A stretch of DNA of 64,000 nt from Lachnospiraceae bacterium (GCA_910575445.1 CAJTFW010000003.1:124001-188000); one strand, 5' to 3'. Counted from the stretch's first letter, positions 35,326-45,815 are shown. A program made the numbers and translations. Notes: generated from the letters alone by a model not told the origin.

Positions 35326-35991
35326 TTGTATATGATGATTAAAGAAAAAATAATAGATTATATAAAAAGAAACAGAGTTTCTACTACAGAAGTTGCTGAT
35401 TGTTTAGGAAAATCTGGAGCTATTGATGGAGTATTGCCATTGAATCCGCATCATTTTATTGTAGGGGAAATTCAATATCTTTATGCAATTCAAGACTCTA
35501 ACTGGACAGTTCATGAAGATTTAGATACAGAACCTGTAAGTGATAAAGTAGTGATGATTGATGGACTTGATGTACATGGTAGAGCAATAATTGGAGATAT
35601 TGTTTCAAAATATATTCTATTGTATTTGGGAAATAGAGCAATAGTTTGCACAGGAAAAATGCGAGATGCCCATATTTTATTAAAAGAAAATTACCCTATA
35701 TGGTGTACAGGTGTGTCGCCAGTTGGATGTTTTAATAAACAAGTTGATAAAGGTGAGTTTATAGATAAAATTGAAAAGAAAAAAAAGCTTTATCAAGGAG
35801 CAATTGCTGTTTGTGACGATTCGGGTGTTGTAATAATAACAAAAGAATATATTACAGAAGATTTTTATAATAAATTGGTAGCTATAGAAGAACAAGAAGA
35901 TATTTGGTATGACTGTATTGATAGAAGAAAATGGAGTACATATAGAACCATTTGTTTAAAAGAATATTTGTTTAATGAAAAACTTGATTAA
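35326..35991 (+). CDS. RraA-like (4-hydroxy-4-methyl-2-oxoglutarate aldolase-fold) protein
   Basis: The 221-residue protein resembles the RraA/HMG-aldolase fold: VSTTEVADCLGKSGAIDGVLPLNP near the start, VVMIDGLDVHGRAIIGDIVSKYILLYLGNRAIVCTGKMRDAHIL in the middle (the GxxRD-like active site as GKMRD), and GAIAVCDDSGVVII. Catalytic members are aldolases; others have lost activity. AGGG lies 7 bases before the TTG at 35326, with ATGs at 35332 and 35335 as alternatives. Role in glycan-precursor chemistry is inferred from position. Confidence 0.7.
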   Translation: MYMMIKEKIIDYIKRNRVSTTEVADCLGKSGAIDGVLPLNPHHFIVGEIQYLYAIQDSNWTVHEDLDTEPVSDKVVMIDGLDVHGRAIIGDIVSKYILLYLGNRAIVCTGKMRDAHILLKENYPIWCTGVSPVGCFNKQVDKGEFIDKIEKKKKLYQGAIAVCDDSGVVIITKEYITEDFYNKLVAIEEQEDIWYDCIDRRKWSTYRTICLKEYLFNEKLD

Positions 35992-36028
35992 AGAAAATAT
36001 TATATAGAAAAGGTTAAATGATAATATA

Positions 36029-37102
36029 ATGAAAAAAATATTACATTTCTTTCGGGCAGAAAAATTTACAAATGATTTTGTCAATTTTATCATTGAAAAT
36101 TCGTGTTATGAACATACATTTTGGGTATATGGAGAAAATTATTTAAATTACCCATTATCATATTTAAAAAATGAAAATGTAAAATATTTTCCTAGGATAG
36201 AAATAAAACTAAATAAAAACAGCACTGAACAACAATTATGTATGTACGACTTGATTTTTTATCATGGAGTTTTTGAAAAATACATAATTGATTATTTTTG
36301 CTTACATCAGTTTTTACTTAAGAAATTAGTACTTTATTTTTGGGGTGGAGATATACCATTATTAGGTGGATGGAAAGAAAAATTAAAGAAGAAATACATA
36401 ATAAAACACGCAGTTGCTGTAATAACTATAATTCTAGAAGATTATGAGAGTTTGAAAGAATTGTATTTTCCTAAAGGATGCTATTTTAATTTACAATATT
36501 ATTCAGATGAACAATCTGATTTTATGAATAAAACTATAGAAACTGGAGATTTAAAAAAAGATTCTATAAATATTCAAATTGGTAATTCTGCCACAACAAC
36601 AAATGACCATATTCCTATATTAAATATGTTAGAGAAATTTAAGAAGGAAAATATTAAAATATATGTGCCTTTATCATATGGAGATATGAATTATGCAGAG
36701 CAAGTAATAGAGCATGGAAAAAAGATATTTGGTAATAAATTTATTCCATTACAACAATTTATGCCACTTGAAAAATATTATATATTCCTTAAAACTATAG
36801 ATATAGCTATTTTTAATATGTGTAGGCAACAAGCATTAGGAAATATTTTTGCACTACTTAGTACAGGCTGTAAAGTATATCTTCACCCAGAGGGAAAGTT
36901 AATAGATTATTTAGAAAAAATTAATTTTATAGTTTTTAGAACAAATCAAATAGATAATATGTCAAAAGAAGAGTTTGTTATGTTTTCTAAAGAACAGAGA
37001 ATATATAATAAAAAAATGGCTTGTGAAATTTTTGATAAAGAGAAATATATAAGAAATTGGGAAGAAGCATTTGAAGTATTATTAAATAAAGTAGGGAATT
37101 AA
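36029..37102 (+). CDS. WecF-like (GT56) 4-acetamido-4,6-dideoxy-D-galactose transferase
   Basis: The 357-residue protein shows several GT56 signatures: LYFWGGDIPLL, IQIGNSATTTNDHIPIL, IYVPLSYGDMNYAEQVIEHGKKIFGNKF and IAIFNMCRQQALGNIFALLSTGCKVYL. GT56 enzymes such as WecF transfer Fuc4NAc to a lipid-linked acceptor in enterobacterial common antigen assembly. The DegT aminotransferase upstream would supply a 4-amino sugar, which fits. Membrane-associated cytoplasmic enzyme. The exact donor is not proven. Confidence 0.78.
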   Translation: MKKILHFFRAEKFTNDFVNFIIENSCYEHTFWVYGENYLNYPLSYLKNENVKYFPRIEIKLNKNSTEQQLCMYDLIFYHGVFEKYIIDYFCLHQFLLKKLVLYFWGGDIPLLGGWKEKLKKKYIIKHAVAVITIILEDYESLKELYFPKGCYFNLQYYSDEQSDFMNKTIETGDLKKDSINIQIGNSATTTNDHIPILNMLEKFKKENIKIYVPLSYGDMNYAEQVIEHGKKIFGNKFIPLQQFMPLEKYYIFLKTIDIAIFNMCRQQALGNIFALLSTGCKVYLHPEGKLIDYLEKINFIVFRTNQIDNMSKEEFVMFSKEQRIYNKKMACEIFDKEKYIRNWEEAFEVLLNKVGN

Positions 37103-37109
37103 AAGATTG

Positions 37110-37574
37110 ATGTTATTATTTGGTATAATTTTGGGATTTGTAATAGGTGAATATTTTATTTGCAATAGATATAGAAAAAAAATAAAATTAAATATACAAA
37201 TGTCAGATAAACATTTAGAAATGTTTTTGTTAATGAATAAATGGTTTATGAATAAAAGAGAAGGAAAAAATATATCAGATTATTTAATAGAAAAAGGATA
37301 TCAAAATGTCATAATATATGGAATGGGATATATTGGAAAATGTCTTTATGAAGAATTGAAAAGTGAAAATTATGAAATAAAGGATTTAATAGATCAAATT
37401 CAAATTATAAAAGTTAAAGAAAAAAAAGTAAAAAGTTTGAATGAACAAATAGAGGTAGCAGATGCTATTATTGTTACTGCAATTTATAACTTTGAGGAAA
37501 TTGAAGAAAGATTAAAAGATAAATTTAATATTCCCATTTTGTCATTAGAGGATATTATTTATAAAATGGTATAA
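37110..37574 (+). CDS. Membrane-anchored small Rossmann-like protein
   Basis: ATG at 37110 is preferred to a TTG at 37107. The 154-residue protein has one N-terminal membrane helix (MLLFGIILGFVIGEYFI) and a nucleotide-binding-like module NVIIYGMGYIGKCLYEELKSENYEIKDLID followed by ADAIIVTAIYNFEEI. The same GxGxxG module occurs at the ends of the GT2 enzymes downstream, so this is a free-standing membrane-tethered copy. Function unknown. Confidence 0.6.
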   Translation: MLLFGIILGFVIGEYFICNRYRKKIKLNIQMSDKHLEMFLLMNKWFMNKREGKNISDYLIEKGYQNVIIYGMGYIGKCLYEELKSENYEIKDLIDQIQIIKVKEKKVKSLNEQIEVADAIIVTAIYNFEEIEERLKDKFNIPILSLEDIIYKMV

Positions 37575-37646
37575 ATTTTTTGACTTATAGAAATAAAATA
37601 ATGATTAAAATATAATAATTTAATTAATAATGAATGGATAAATACA

Positions 37647-38879
37647 ATGAATGAAAGACAGAATGAATATAAAAAAAATCATTATATATGGAGTGATAAT
37701 TGGTATTTAGATGGTAATAAGGCATGGTTTATATCTGGAACAACGGATATTCTTTTTTGCTTAGATAGAAATACAAAAGAAACAACTTGGATTGATAATA
37801 TTCCGTTAAGTAATGAAGATACATTTCGCAAACATTCTAGATGCTTAAAGTGGAAAGATAGGATTATTTGTCTTCCAGATATGGGAAGTGATATAAAGTG
37901 TTATCATTTGTCAGATAAATCTTGGGTGAGTATTCCAGTTATGAATCCTTTAAACGTAAGGATTTGCTGTTCTAATGCATGGTTTGTTCAAGACAGACTT
38001 TATATAGTATCTATAGGATTAAGGCAAATTATAGAGTTGAATATAGAGACAGAAAGTATAGACAATTATTATGATTTATCTATTAATAATGATGATATAA
38101 TATCTGGAAGTTTGATGAAAGATAATTGTATTTATGTAGTAGGGATTTCACCAGTTGTTATTTATAAATTTAATTGCATAGAAAAAAATATTAAGATTTA
38201 TGATGTCTCAGAGATTAAAGATCAAATACAGACAATCTGCTATGATGGTGAAAAATTTTGGTTAAGTGGGAAAATAAAAAAAATATATATTTGGTATGAG
38301 GAGACAGGGAAGATTACCTTTTTGGATGCTTTTCCAGAGAGTTTTGGAGTATGGAATTTTGATGGAAAATATAAAAATCTTCTTAATTCTATTGATGATA
38401 CTATGGAAAGACCATTATTTCATTATTCTGTAGCAATAAGAGATTATGTTTGGTTTATTCCTTTCCAAACAAATGAAATCTTATATATTAATAAAAATAC
38501 ATTTGAAATAAATGTATTTTCATTGATTGAAGAAAATCATATAGAAGAAAACATTAAGAAACAATTACTTAATCACAAGTATCTATTGGAATATGTAAGA
38601 GATAATAGATATATTGGTCTTTTTTCATTAAAGAATAGATGGATATTTGAAATTGATAGCGAAAAATTAACATATGAAGTTTTTGATTATAAGTTGTTTG
38701 ATACAGAAAAAATTGATGAAAGCTTGATAGAAAAATTTTGGAATCAATTTGATGTGGCATTTGAACAAGAGTTATTGAAGCTACACTTTTTCATAAAAAC
38801 TGTAGAGATAACGAAAAATAAGAATTTATATTATAGGGAAAATCGTATTGGTAAAGAAATATATTATTGTTTAAAATAA
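37647..38879 (+). CDS. Predicted beta-propeller (kelch-like) protein
   Basis: The 410-residue protein has repeated blocks ending in aromatic/Gly patterns, such as KAWFISGTTDILFCLDRNTKETTW, WKDRIICLPDMGSDIKCYHLSDKSW, DRLYIVSIGLRQIIELNIETESI, NCIYVVGISPVVIYKFN and DYVWFIPFQTNEILYINKNTFEI. These look like six or seven propeller blades. There is no signal peptide, so it probably scaffolds glycan enzymes in the cytoplasm. No enzymatic motif seen. Very AT-rich. Confidence 0.6.
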   Translation: MNERQNEYKKNHYIWSDNWYLDGNKAWFISGTTDILFCLDRNTKETTWIDNIPLSNEDTFRKHSRCLKWKDRIICLPDMGSDIKCYHLSDKSWVSIPVMNPLNVRICCSNAWFVQDRLYIVSIGLRQIIELNIETESIDNYYDLSINNDDIISGSLMKDNCIYVVGISPVVIYKFNCIEKNIKIYDVSEIKDQIQTICYDGEKFWLSGKIKKIYIWYEETGKITFLDAFPESFGVWNFDGKYKNLLNSIDDTMERPLFHYSVAIRDYVWFIPFQTNEILYINKNTFEINVFSLIEENHIEENIKKQLLNHKYLLEYVRDNRYIGLFSLKNRWIFEIDSEKLTYEVFDYKLFDTEKIDESLIEKFWNQFDVAFEQELLKLHFFIKTVEITKNKNLYYRENRIGKEIYYCLK

Positions 38880-38934
38880 TATAAATTATACCATTATACT
38901 AGAAAAATATTTGATGTTAACTTAGGAGAAAGTG

Positions 38935-40299
38935 ATGTGTAAGATTTCAATTATAATGCCAATATATAATCCAGGAATATATTTTCGAGAAGCTTTAGAA
39001 GGTATTTTGAATCAAACATATAGCGATTTTGAGTTGATATGTATAGATGATGCATCAAATGATGGCACATCTGATTTGATTGAGGAATTCCAAAAAAGAG
39101 ATAGACGTATAAAAGTTTACGTCCATAGTATTAATAAGGGGGCAGCAATATCCAGAAATGAAGGCATTAGTTTAGCTTGTGGTGAATACATATTTTTTGT
39201 GGATGCAGATGATGTTTTTGAAACAGATTTATTAGAAAAAATGATTTGTGTAGCAGAAAAGAATAAAGCAGATTTAGTTTGTATTAACTATAATATATTT
39301 CAGGATGGGCAAGAATATGGTGAGAGAAAAAGTGACTATTATTGTTTTGGAAAAAGCCTTCAATATTATAATACAATAGATAAATGTTCCAAAGAATTTA
39401 TTAATGATATGGAGCTTGGACCTTATAGTAAATTTTATCGAGGTGAATTTATTAGAGTAAATCATTTGCAATTTCAAGATATAAAAAATTCAAATGATGT
39501 ATATTTTGGTTTGATAGCAATTTTTTTATCTCAAAAAATTTCTTTTTTAACTGAACCAATAAATTTAATACATGTAAGGAATCATAAAAGTTTAAGTCGT
39601 ATTTCTAACAATCGTAATCCATTTAATAATTATGCAGCCTATATTCATTTGAAAGACGAAATGGAAAAATATAATATATGGGATAAATATGGAATGATTG
39701 TAAAAGAACGCTTTCTGAAAAATTGTATACATGAAATAAAAATATGTAATACGGATAATGGAAAAAAATACTATGATTATTTGAGGTTAAACGGCTTGAA
39801 AGAAATGGGAATGATGGATTCAACTAATTTTTATCAACTGAGTCTTTTAGCACAAATGATACTTAATTCTTTTTTAAATCAATCATTTGAATCTGGATGG
39901 ATAAGTAATATTAATTATTTTGATTACCTTTTAAAAGAGAAAATAGATAGATTACAATATTTATTTGAATATATAGAAAAGATTGAAACAAAGTGTGGAG
40001 TATGGGGGGCAGGGAAAAATGGAGAATTATTTGCAGAATTTTGTCAAAAATTTGATTGTAAATTAGAAGGATTCATAGATAATGATAAGAAAAAATGGGG
40101 AAAGAAGATTTATACATATCCCATTTATTCTCCTGATGATTTATTAGGAAAAGTGGATTTGATAATAGTGCTGAACCAAAGGGTGTTTAATGAGATTTAT
40201 GAGCAGATTATTTCATCTAATGTGTCTGTTAGATTGTTTTCTATTAATATGTACTTAAAATATGAGTTTTCGTATGAACAAAGTTTTATTGATATATAG
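38935..40299 (+). CDS. GT2 glycosyltransferase with C-terminal Rossmann-like module
   Basis: ATG at 38935 lies 6 bases after AGGAG. The 454-residue protein opens with a GT-A domain: ISIIMPIYNPGIYFREALEGILNQTYSDFELICIDDASNDGT and the metal site FFVDADDVFE. Residues about 350-454 form a separate module with GVWGAGKNGELFAEFCQKFDCKLEGFIDND and VDLIIVLN. It should add a sugar to the surface polymer; acceptor and donor cannot be read. Confidence 0.85.
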   Translation: MCKISIIMPIYNPGIYFREALEGILNQTYSDFELICIDDASNDGTSDLIEEFQKRDRRIKVYVHSINKGAAISRNEGISLACGEYIFFVDADDVFETDLLEKMICVAEKNKADLVCINYNIFQDGQEYGERKSDYYCFGKSLQYYNTIDKCSKEFINDMELGPYSKFYRGEFIRVNHLQFQDIKNSNDVYFGLIAIFLSQKISFLTEPINLIHVRNHKSLSRISNNRNPFNNYAAYIHLKDEMEKYNIWDKYGMIVKERFLKNCIHEIKICNTDNGKKYYDYLRLNGLKEMGMMDSTNFYQLSLLAQMILNSFLNQSFESGWISNINYFDYLLKEKIDRLQYLFEYIEKIETKCGVWGAGKNGELFAEFCQKFDCKLEGFIDNDKKKWGKKIYTYPIYSPDDLLGKVDLIIVLNQRVFNEIYEQIISSNVSVRLFSINMYLKYEFSYEQSFIDI

Positions 40300-40392
40300 C
40301 ATTGAAAAATGTTTGCTACAATGCTTACAAAGTATAATGACATAAACTTTATAATTTTGTATATTTAAATTAAGAAATAATGGAGAAACAAT

Positions 40393-41796
40393 ATGAATTC
40401 TTCAATCGGAGTAATTATTCCTGTATTCAATATGGAAAAATATTTACATAAATGTCTTGAAAGTGTAGTAAAACAAACCATATTGTTTGATGAAGTAATT
40501 ATAGTAAACGATGGTTCAAATGACAGGAGTCAAATAATATGTGAAATGTATTGCAAAAAATATCCTTATATAAAATTAATAAATCAAGAAAATAAAGGAT
40601 TATCTATAGCTAGAAATGTGGGAATAACTCATTCGAAAAGTGATTATTTGATTTTTTTGGATTCCGATGATTATTTACTTCTTCGTACTGTGGAGATATT
40701 AAAACAGAAACTAAATAACCAAGATGTTTTATTTTATAGTGCCGATATTAAAGAAGATATGAAAGAAATAAAGCATTCTAATAATTATCAACGTAATCAA
40801 AAAATCTGTAATCGTTTGATGTCAGGAATGGAATTTTTTAATCAGGTATTTCCTAAAAATTATATTGTTTCTGCTTGCATGGGAGCTTATAATAGAACTT
40901 TTTTAGAAAAATATAAGATTCTATTTCCGGAAAGATTGTATTATGAAGACAATCTTTTTACTTTTCAAGTGATATCTAAAGCTAAGAGAATTGAATGTAT
41001 TTCAGATGAATTATATATAAGAAGATATCGTTCAGGCTCTATTATGACAAGCGCCTTGGATGAAAAAAAGTATTTGGATAGAGTAACTATACAATTAAAA
41101 ATATGGGATTATATCAAATTTGAAGAAGAAAATAAGTTAGATACTTCTTTTTTAAAAAAATACGTTTTTAATGATTTATGGCAGATGATACAATTCGAAA
41201 TACAGCTAAAGGATAAAAAAACAATTAATATATATAATAAAAAAGTAGAGTATTTATATAAATTTTTAGATTACTGGAGTGACTTTTGTAATGTTGATGG
41301 ATTATCTTTTAGCGAATCTTATATTCTTTTGAATATTTATAGAGAATTATATAAAGTAGAAAAAAAATATTTAGTTGAATATGAAAATATAAAGAAAAAA
41401 TTCATTTTTAGATTACAAGAGAAATTAAAAAAATTACGTTTAGATGAGCCTGATATAAAAGTGGGAATTTATGGAATAGGTAATCATTCTAAAAAAATGT
41501 TTAAGTTATATGAACTGTTTGTCTCACAAATTATTTGTAAATATATTTACATAGTATCAGATGAAAATATTATTAGTAAGGATGATAAAGAACATCAAAT
41601 AATTTCTTATAAAAATATTCCAAATAGTATTGATTTTATAATTGTTTCTAGTTTGACGTATATGGATGATATGGTTGAAAATCTAAAAAATATTGGGATT
41701 GTAGAAAAAAAAATTCACAAAATATATGACAGCAATGATATGTGTGATTTTGTTATGGCATATGATTTTATTGAAAAATGTATTGGAGTAAATTAG
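40393..41796 (+). CDS. GT2 glycosyltransferase with C-terminal Rossmann-like module
   Basis: The 467-residue protein has GVIIPVFNMEKYLHKCLESVVKQT, EVIIVNDGSNDRS and IFLDSDDYLL for the GT-A domain, and VGIYGIGNHSKKMFKLYELF as the start of the C-terminal module at about residue 357. GGAG precedes the start by 9 bases. AT-rich island member; specificity unknown. Confidence 0.85.
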   Translation: MNSSIGVIIPVFNMEKYLHKCLESVVKQTILFDEVIIVNDGSNDRSQIICEMYCKKYPYIKLINQENKGLSIARNVGITHSKSDYLIFLDSDDYLLLRTVEILKQKLNNQDVLFYSADIKEDMKEIKHSNNYQRNQKICNRLMSGMEFFNQVFPKNYIVSACMGAYNRTFLEKYKILFPERLYYEDNLFTFQVISKAKRIECISDELYIRRYRSGSIMTSALDEKKYLDRVTIQLKIWDYIKFEEENKLDTSFLKKYVFNDLWQMIQFEIQLKDKKTINIYNKKVEYLYKFLDYWSDFCNVDGLSFSESYILLNIYRELYKVEKKYLVEYENIKKKFIFRLQEKLKKLRLDEPDIKVGIYGIGNHSKKMFKLYELFVSQIICKYIYIVSDENIISKDDKEHQIISYKNIPNSIDFIIVSSLTYMDDMVENLKNIGIVEKKIHKIYDSNDMCDFVMAYDFIEKCIGVN

Positions 41797-41804
41797 TTTA
41801 GAAA

Positions 41805-43226
41805 ATGGAAGGAATAGATTATTTAATGTACAAAAATACTAATACAGAAAAAATTTCAGTTGTTCTTACAGTATATAATGGAGAACTTTATTTGCAAGAA
41901 TGTTTGGAAAGTATAATGAATCAAACCTTGTCTGAAATTGAAATCATATGTGTAAATGACGCATCAAAAGATAAAACATTATTTATTTTAGAAAAATACC
42001 AAAAAATTGATAAAAGAATAACGATAATTTCTAATGAGTCAAATTGTGGAGCAGGTTTTTCGCGTAATAAAGGTTTAGATGTAGCAAAGGGGAAATACAT
42101 AATTTTTTTAGATGCAGATGATGTTTTTGAAAAGGATATGCTTGAGAAAGCATATGTAAAAGCTAATGAGCAAGAAGCTGATATTTGTATTTTTAAAGAG
42201 AACTTATTCCAAAATAAAGAAGATTATATTTCGTATTTCTATCCATATAAAACAATAAGTAAATTAAATAAAATGGAATATTTTTCTTTAAAAGATATAA
42301 ATAAAAAAGCTTTTAATTTATGGAATGGATGGGCATGGAATAAACTTTTTCACAAAAGTTTTATAGAAAAAACAAATGTTCGATTTCAAGAAATACAGAC
42401 AACGAACGATGCATATTTTGTACATGTTTCAATGGTAAATGCAAAAAGAATAGTTTTTTTAGATGAAATTTTAGTACATCATAGAGTAGGGGTAAAGTAT
42501 AGTCTTTCTAGTAGCCGAGATTGTTCTTGGGAGTGTTGTTGTGTTTACTTAAAAGAGTTGAGAAACTATTTAATAATACATAATATGTATCTAGAATATG
42601 AAAGAAGCTTTATTAATTGGACTTCTAATTTTTTGTATTGGAATTACTGGACTTTAAATGAAAGTAATCGTAAAAAACTATTTTATGAATTAAAACAGCA
42701 TATATTAGATGAATTTGAATTTTATAAATATAATCAAGAATACTATTATAATGATTTTTACTATTGGTTTGTTCAGACAATATATAGAAGTGATAAATAT
42801 AGTGATTGCAAAATCCTTATTGATGCAACAAAACGGTGGATATTTATGCTTGAGAACAATGATAGAAAATTAGAAAAGTTATTTGAATATCTCCAAAAAA
42901 AACAATATCATGCGGCTATTTGGGGAGCAGGAGAACGAGGAAAAGCTTTATTGGATAAATGCAAAAACAAAAGTGAAATAATAAAAGTATATGATAAAGA
43001 CTCACAAAAAGTAGGACAAAAAATAAAAGAAGGGTATATGGTTGAAGAATTTAATGATATGACCAGCCAGGGGATAGACTTTATTATTGTTACAAATACA
43101 TCTTATTTTGACTCTATAGCTAAAACTGTAAAAAAGGTTGCAAAAAATATAAAAATATTTAATTTAGATTATTATCAAGAATGTTGTTTACCTTCGCCAG
43201 TTTTACTAGAAGAATGTATGTTATAA
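41805..43226 (+). CDS. GT2 glycosyltransferase with C-terminal Rossmann-like module
   Basis: The GT-A domain is shown by ISVVLTVYNGELYLQECLESIMNQT, IICVNDASKDKT and IIFLDADDVFEKD; the C-terminal module begins AAIWGAGERGKALLDKC at about residue 367 and ends with IDFIIVTNTSYF. An internal ATG at 41826 follows GGAAGGAA by 11 bases and may be the real start. The protein is close in layout to the GT2 encoded at 38935, suggesting duplication. Confidence 0.85.
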   Translation: MEGIDYLMYKNTNTEKISVVLTVYNGELYLQECLESIMNQTLSEIEIICVNDASKDKTLFILEKYQKIDKRITIISNESNCGAGFSRNKGLDVAKGKYIIFLDADDVFEKDMLEKAYVKANEQEADICIFKENLFQNKEDYISYFYPYKTISKLNKMEYFSLKDINKKAFNLWNGWAWNKLFHKSFIEKTNVRFQEIQTTNDAYFVHVSMVNAKRIVFLDEILVHHRVGVKYSLSSSRDCSWECCCVYLKELRNYLIIHNMYLEYERSFINWTSNFLYWNYWTLNESNRKKLFYELKQHILDEFEFYKYNQEYYYNDFYYWFVQTIYRSDKYSDCKILIDATKRWIFMLENNDRKLEKLFEYLQKKQYHAAIWGAGERGKALLDKCKNKSEIIKVYDKDSQKVGQKIKEGYMVEEFNDMTSQGIDFIIVTNTSYFDSIAKTVKKVAKNIKIFNLDYYQECCLPSPVLLEECML

Positions 43227-43260
43227 AAGAAATATTATAAAATTGATTGTGGTGATAGGT

Positions 43261-44607
43261 ATGTGTTTAAATAGTATAAAAATAAGTTCCATCATCTATG
43301 TACGAAATGGAATTTCTTATATTGAGAAATGTGTTAGAAGTGTTATGAAGCAAAGTCTTCGGGCAATTGAGATATTAATAATTGATGGAGGAAGCACAGA
43401 CGGAACTCTTGATATTATTGAAAAGCTTAAAAGAGAAGATAATCGTATTCACATTTTCCATGCTCCTGCTAGTGTGGGGGCACAGTTTAATTTGGGATTG
43501 AAGAAAGCAAAAGGAGAATATATTGGGATATGTGAGGCAGATGATTATATACTTCCTGATATGTATGAAAAACAATATAAAATAGCAAGCGAAAATCAGT
43601 TGGATTTAATTCGAGCGAGTTATTATCAGATTTGTGATAGAGATGGAATTGAATATAAATTTGATTTAAAATCTTATACTACGAATGTAGAGACTGAAAC
43701 AGTAATTCAATGTTGTAATGATACATTTTTTTTGGAACAAGGAATCAGAGGCTTCTGGAATGGGTTATATAGAAGACAGTTTTTATTGGACCATCAAATA
43801 TGGATGAATGAAACAAAAGGGGCAGCACATCAAGATATTTCATTTTCTTTTTTAACACAGATGTATGCGAAAAGAATCTGGTTTATGAACAAGCCTTTTT
43901 ACTGTTATCGGATTGACAATCCAGGTGCTTCTGCTAATTCTTTAAATGGTGTTAGATTACATATGGGGGAATATGAAGAATTAAGAAAGAGATTAGTGGA
44001 TTTAGGAGAGTGGGAAAAATATAAAAATATTTTTTATAGTTGGGAATTAATTAGTTATCAATGGTTTTTGTATCAACTTCCCAGAGCTCAAAGAGAGAAT
44101 AATGCCAGAGAAGTGTATAGATATTTGCAAGAACAAAATGAAAAAGAACAGTATAATATAAAATATATTATAAAAGATGTAAGAAAATTGGCAAAAAGTA
44201 TTTTTCTAGGAGAAGACGATTTTGTTTGTAATATATTATTAGGGATTGAGCGATGCGATGAACTGTTAGATTATATTATAAGTTCCTTTGAAAAAGAACC
44301 TCAGATTGTTTTGTTTGGGATGGGGCATGTGGGAAATGTGATAAATCTGTTTTTAGAATTGTGTAAAAAAGAAGTAATCTTTATGGATAATAATAGAGAT
44401 TTACAAAAGAATGGTATTAGAGGAAAACGTGTATATAGTCCAGAGGAACTAGTGAAAAGCATTTCCAATATACATTATATAGTTGCGAATGTAGAACATG
44501 GATATGATATGAAAAAGCAGTTAATAGGATTGGGAGTACAAAAAGATAAGATATTAGTATGCGATAATGAAGAATTCTTTTTGAGAAAAATATTTGTGAG
44601 AGCATAA
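43261..44607 (+). CDS. GT2 glycosyltransferase with C-terminal Rossmann-like module
   Basis: ATG at 43261 follows GGTGATAGGT and is preferred to a TTG at 43243. The 448-residue protein has ISSIIYVRNGISYIEKCVRSVMKQS, ILIIDGGSTDGT and GICEADDYILPDM for the GT-A fold (here EADD replaces the usual DxD), and IVLFGMGHVGNVINLFLELC starting the C-terminal module at about residue 345. Specificity unknown. Confidence 0.85.
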   Translation: MCLNSIKISSIIYVRNGISYIEKCVRSVMKQSLRAIEILIIDGGSTDGTLDIIEKLKREDNRIHIFHAPASVGAQFNLGLKKAKGEYIGICEADDYILPDMYEKQYKIASENQLDLIRASYYQICDRDGIEYKFDLKSYTTNVETETVIQCCNDTFFLEQGIRGFWNGLYRRQFLLDHQIWMNETKGAAHQDISFSFLTQMYAKRIWFMNKPFYCYRIDNPGASANSLNGVRLHMGEYEELRKRLVDLGEWEKYKNIFYSWELISYQWFLYQLPRAQRENNAREVYRYLQEQNEKEQYNIKYIIKDVRKLAKSIFLGEDDFVCNILLGIERCDELLDYIISSFEKEPQIVLFGMGHVGNVINLFLELCKKEVIFMDNNRDLQKNGIRGKRVYSPEELVKSISNIHYIVANVEHGYDMKKQLIGLGVQKDKILVCDNEEFFLRKIFVRA

Positions 44608-44611
44608 CAGC

Positions 44612-45784
44612 ATGAATAAAATTAATTTAGAACATACTATTAGTGTTATAGTACCAGCATATAATGCAGAAATGACAATAGATAAATGCATTTCTAGTTT
44701 AATTCAGCAAACCTATAGAAATATTGAGGTTATTTTAGTAAATGATGGCTCAGAGGATGAAACAGGAAATATTTGTGATTTTTATCAACAATCTTATCAA
44801 TCATTGATAAAAGTTATACATACCCATAATGTGGGAGTAACAAATGCAAGGTTATTAGGAGTAAAAAAGGCATCAGGTGTGTATGTTGCTTTTGTAGATG
44901 CAGATGACTGGGTGGAAGAAGATTATATATCTTCTATGTTAACAGATATAAAAAATGCGGATATTGTTGTAGGCGGTATTTGTAAAGAGCGTATATATGA
45001 TAAAACGAATAGTGAATATGAGTATAATGGCATCTCTGTAGGAAGCTATGTTTCAGAACATCAAAAAATAGAACTGTATGGGAAAATTTTGTACTGTGAT
45101 GCTCCATATCAATTTGGCATTTTGCCATATATGTGCAACAAAATATTTAAAAAAGATTTGATACAGACATTGTTAGAAGAAGTAGATAAACGGATTTATG
45201 ATGGAGAAGATGCAGCAATAGTATATCCATATCTTCTATTGGCAAAGGAGATTATGGTTACCAATAATTGTAAATATCATTATGTTCTTCATAATAATTC
45301 TGCTTCGATGAAAAATGCAAAAGATGCTTATCTTAATGCGACGTATCTTTATCAAGAGCTCTATCATTGCTTTTTCAATAGTAAATACAAAGAGCTTCTT
45401 ATTCCACAATTAGACCAATATATGCGTCGTCTGATTTGGAAAAAGGAGCCAGAGAAATATTTGATGGTAAATTCGTTTGTTTTTCCATTCCATAAAATAG
45501 AAAAAGGCTCTAGAATAATTCTTTATGGTATGGGAAAGATGGGAATTACTCTCTATCAACAAATTAAACGAACAAATTATTGTAATATTACTGCTTGGGC
45601 CGATAGAAATGAAAAAATTTTTTCAGATATTTTAACATCTATTCATAAGATATTGCCTAGTGAAATTAGAGATTATTCTTTTGACTATATAGTAATTGCT
45701 ATTGAACAGAAAATGATTAGACACAATATTGTTAATGAATTGTGTTTGATAGGAATTGATAAAGAGAAAATTATTGAGCCATAA
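44612..45784 (+). CDS. GT2 glycosyltransferase with C-terminal Rossmann-like module
   Basis: The 390-residue protein has ISVIVPAYNAEMTIDKCISSLIQQT, VILVNDGSEDET and VAFVDADDWVEEDY for the GT-A domain and IILYGMGKMGITLYQQIKRTNYCNITAWADRN beginning the C-terminal module at about residue 302. It starts 4 bases after the previous stop. Specificity unknown. Confidence 0.85.
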   Translation: MNKINLEHTISVIVPAYNAEMTIDKCISSLIQQTYRNIEVILVNDGSEDETGNICDFYQQSYQSLIKVIHTHNVGVTNARLLGVKKASGVYVAFVDADDWVEEDYISSMLTDIKNADIVVGGICKERIYDKTNSEYEYNGISVGSYVSEHQKIELYGKILYCDAPYQFGILPYMCNKIFKKDLIQTLLEEVDKRIYDGEDAAIVYPYLLLAKEIMVTNNCKYHYVLHNNSASMKNAKDAYLNATYLYQELYHCFFNSKYKELLIPQLDQYMRRLIWKKEPEKYLMVNSFVFPFHKIEKGSRIILYGMGKMGITLYQQIKRTNYCNITAWADRNEKIFSDILTSIHKILPSEIRDYSFDYIVIAIEQKMIRHNIVNELCLIGIDKEKIIEP

Positions 45785-45815
45785 AAATATTTATATTAAA
45801 GGGATTAATCAAACG

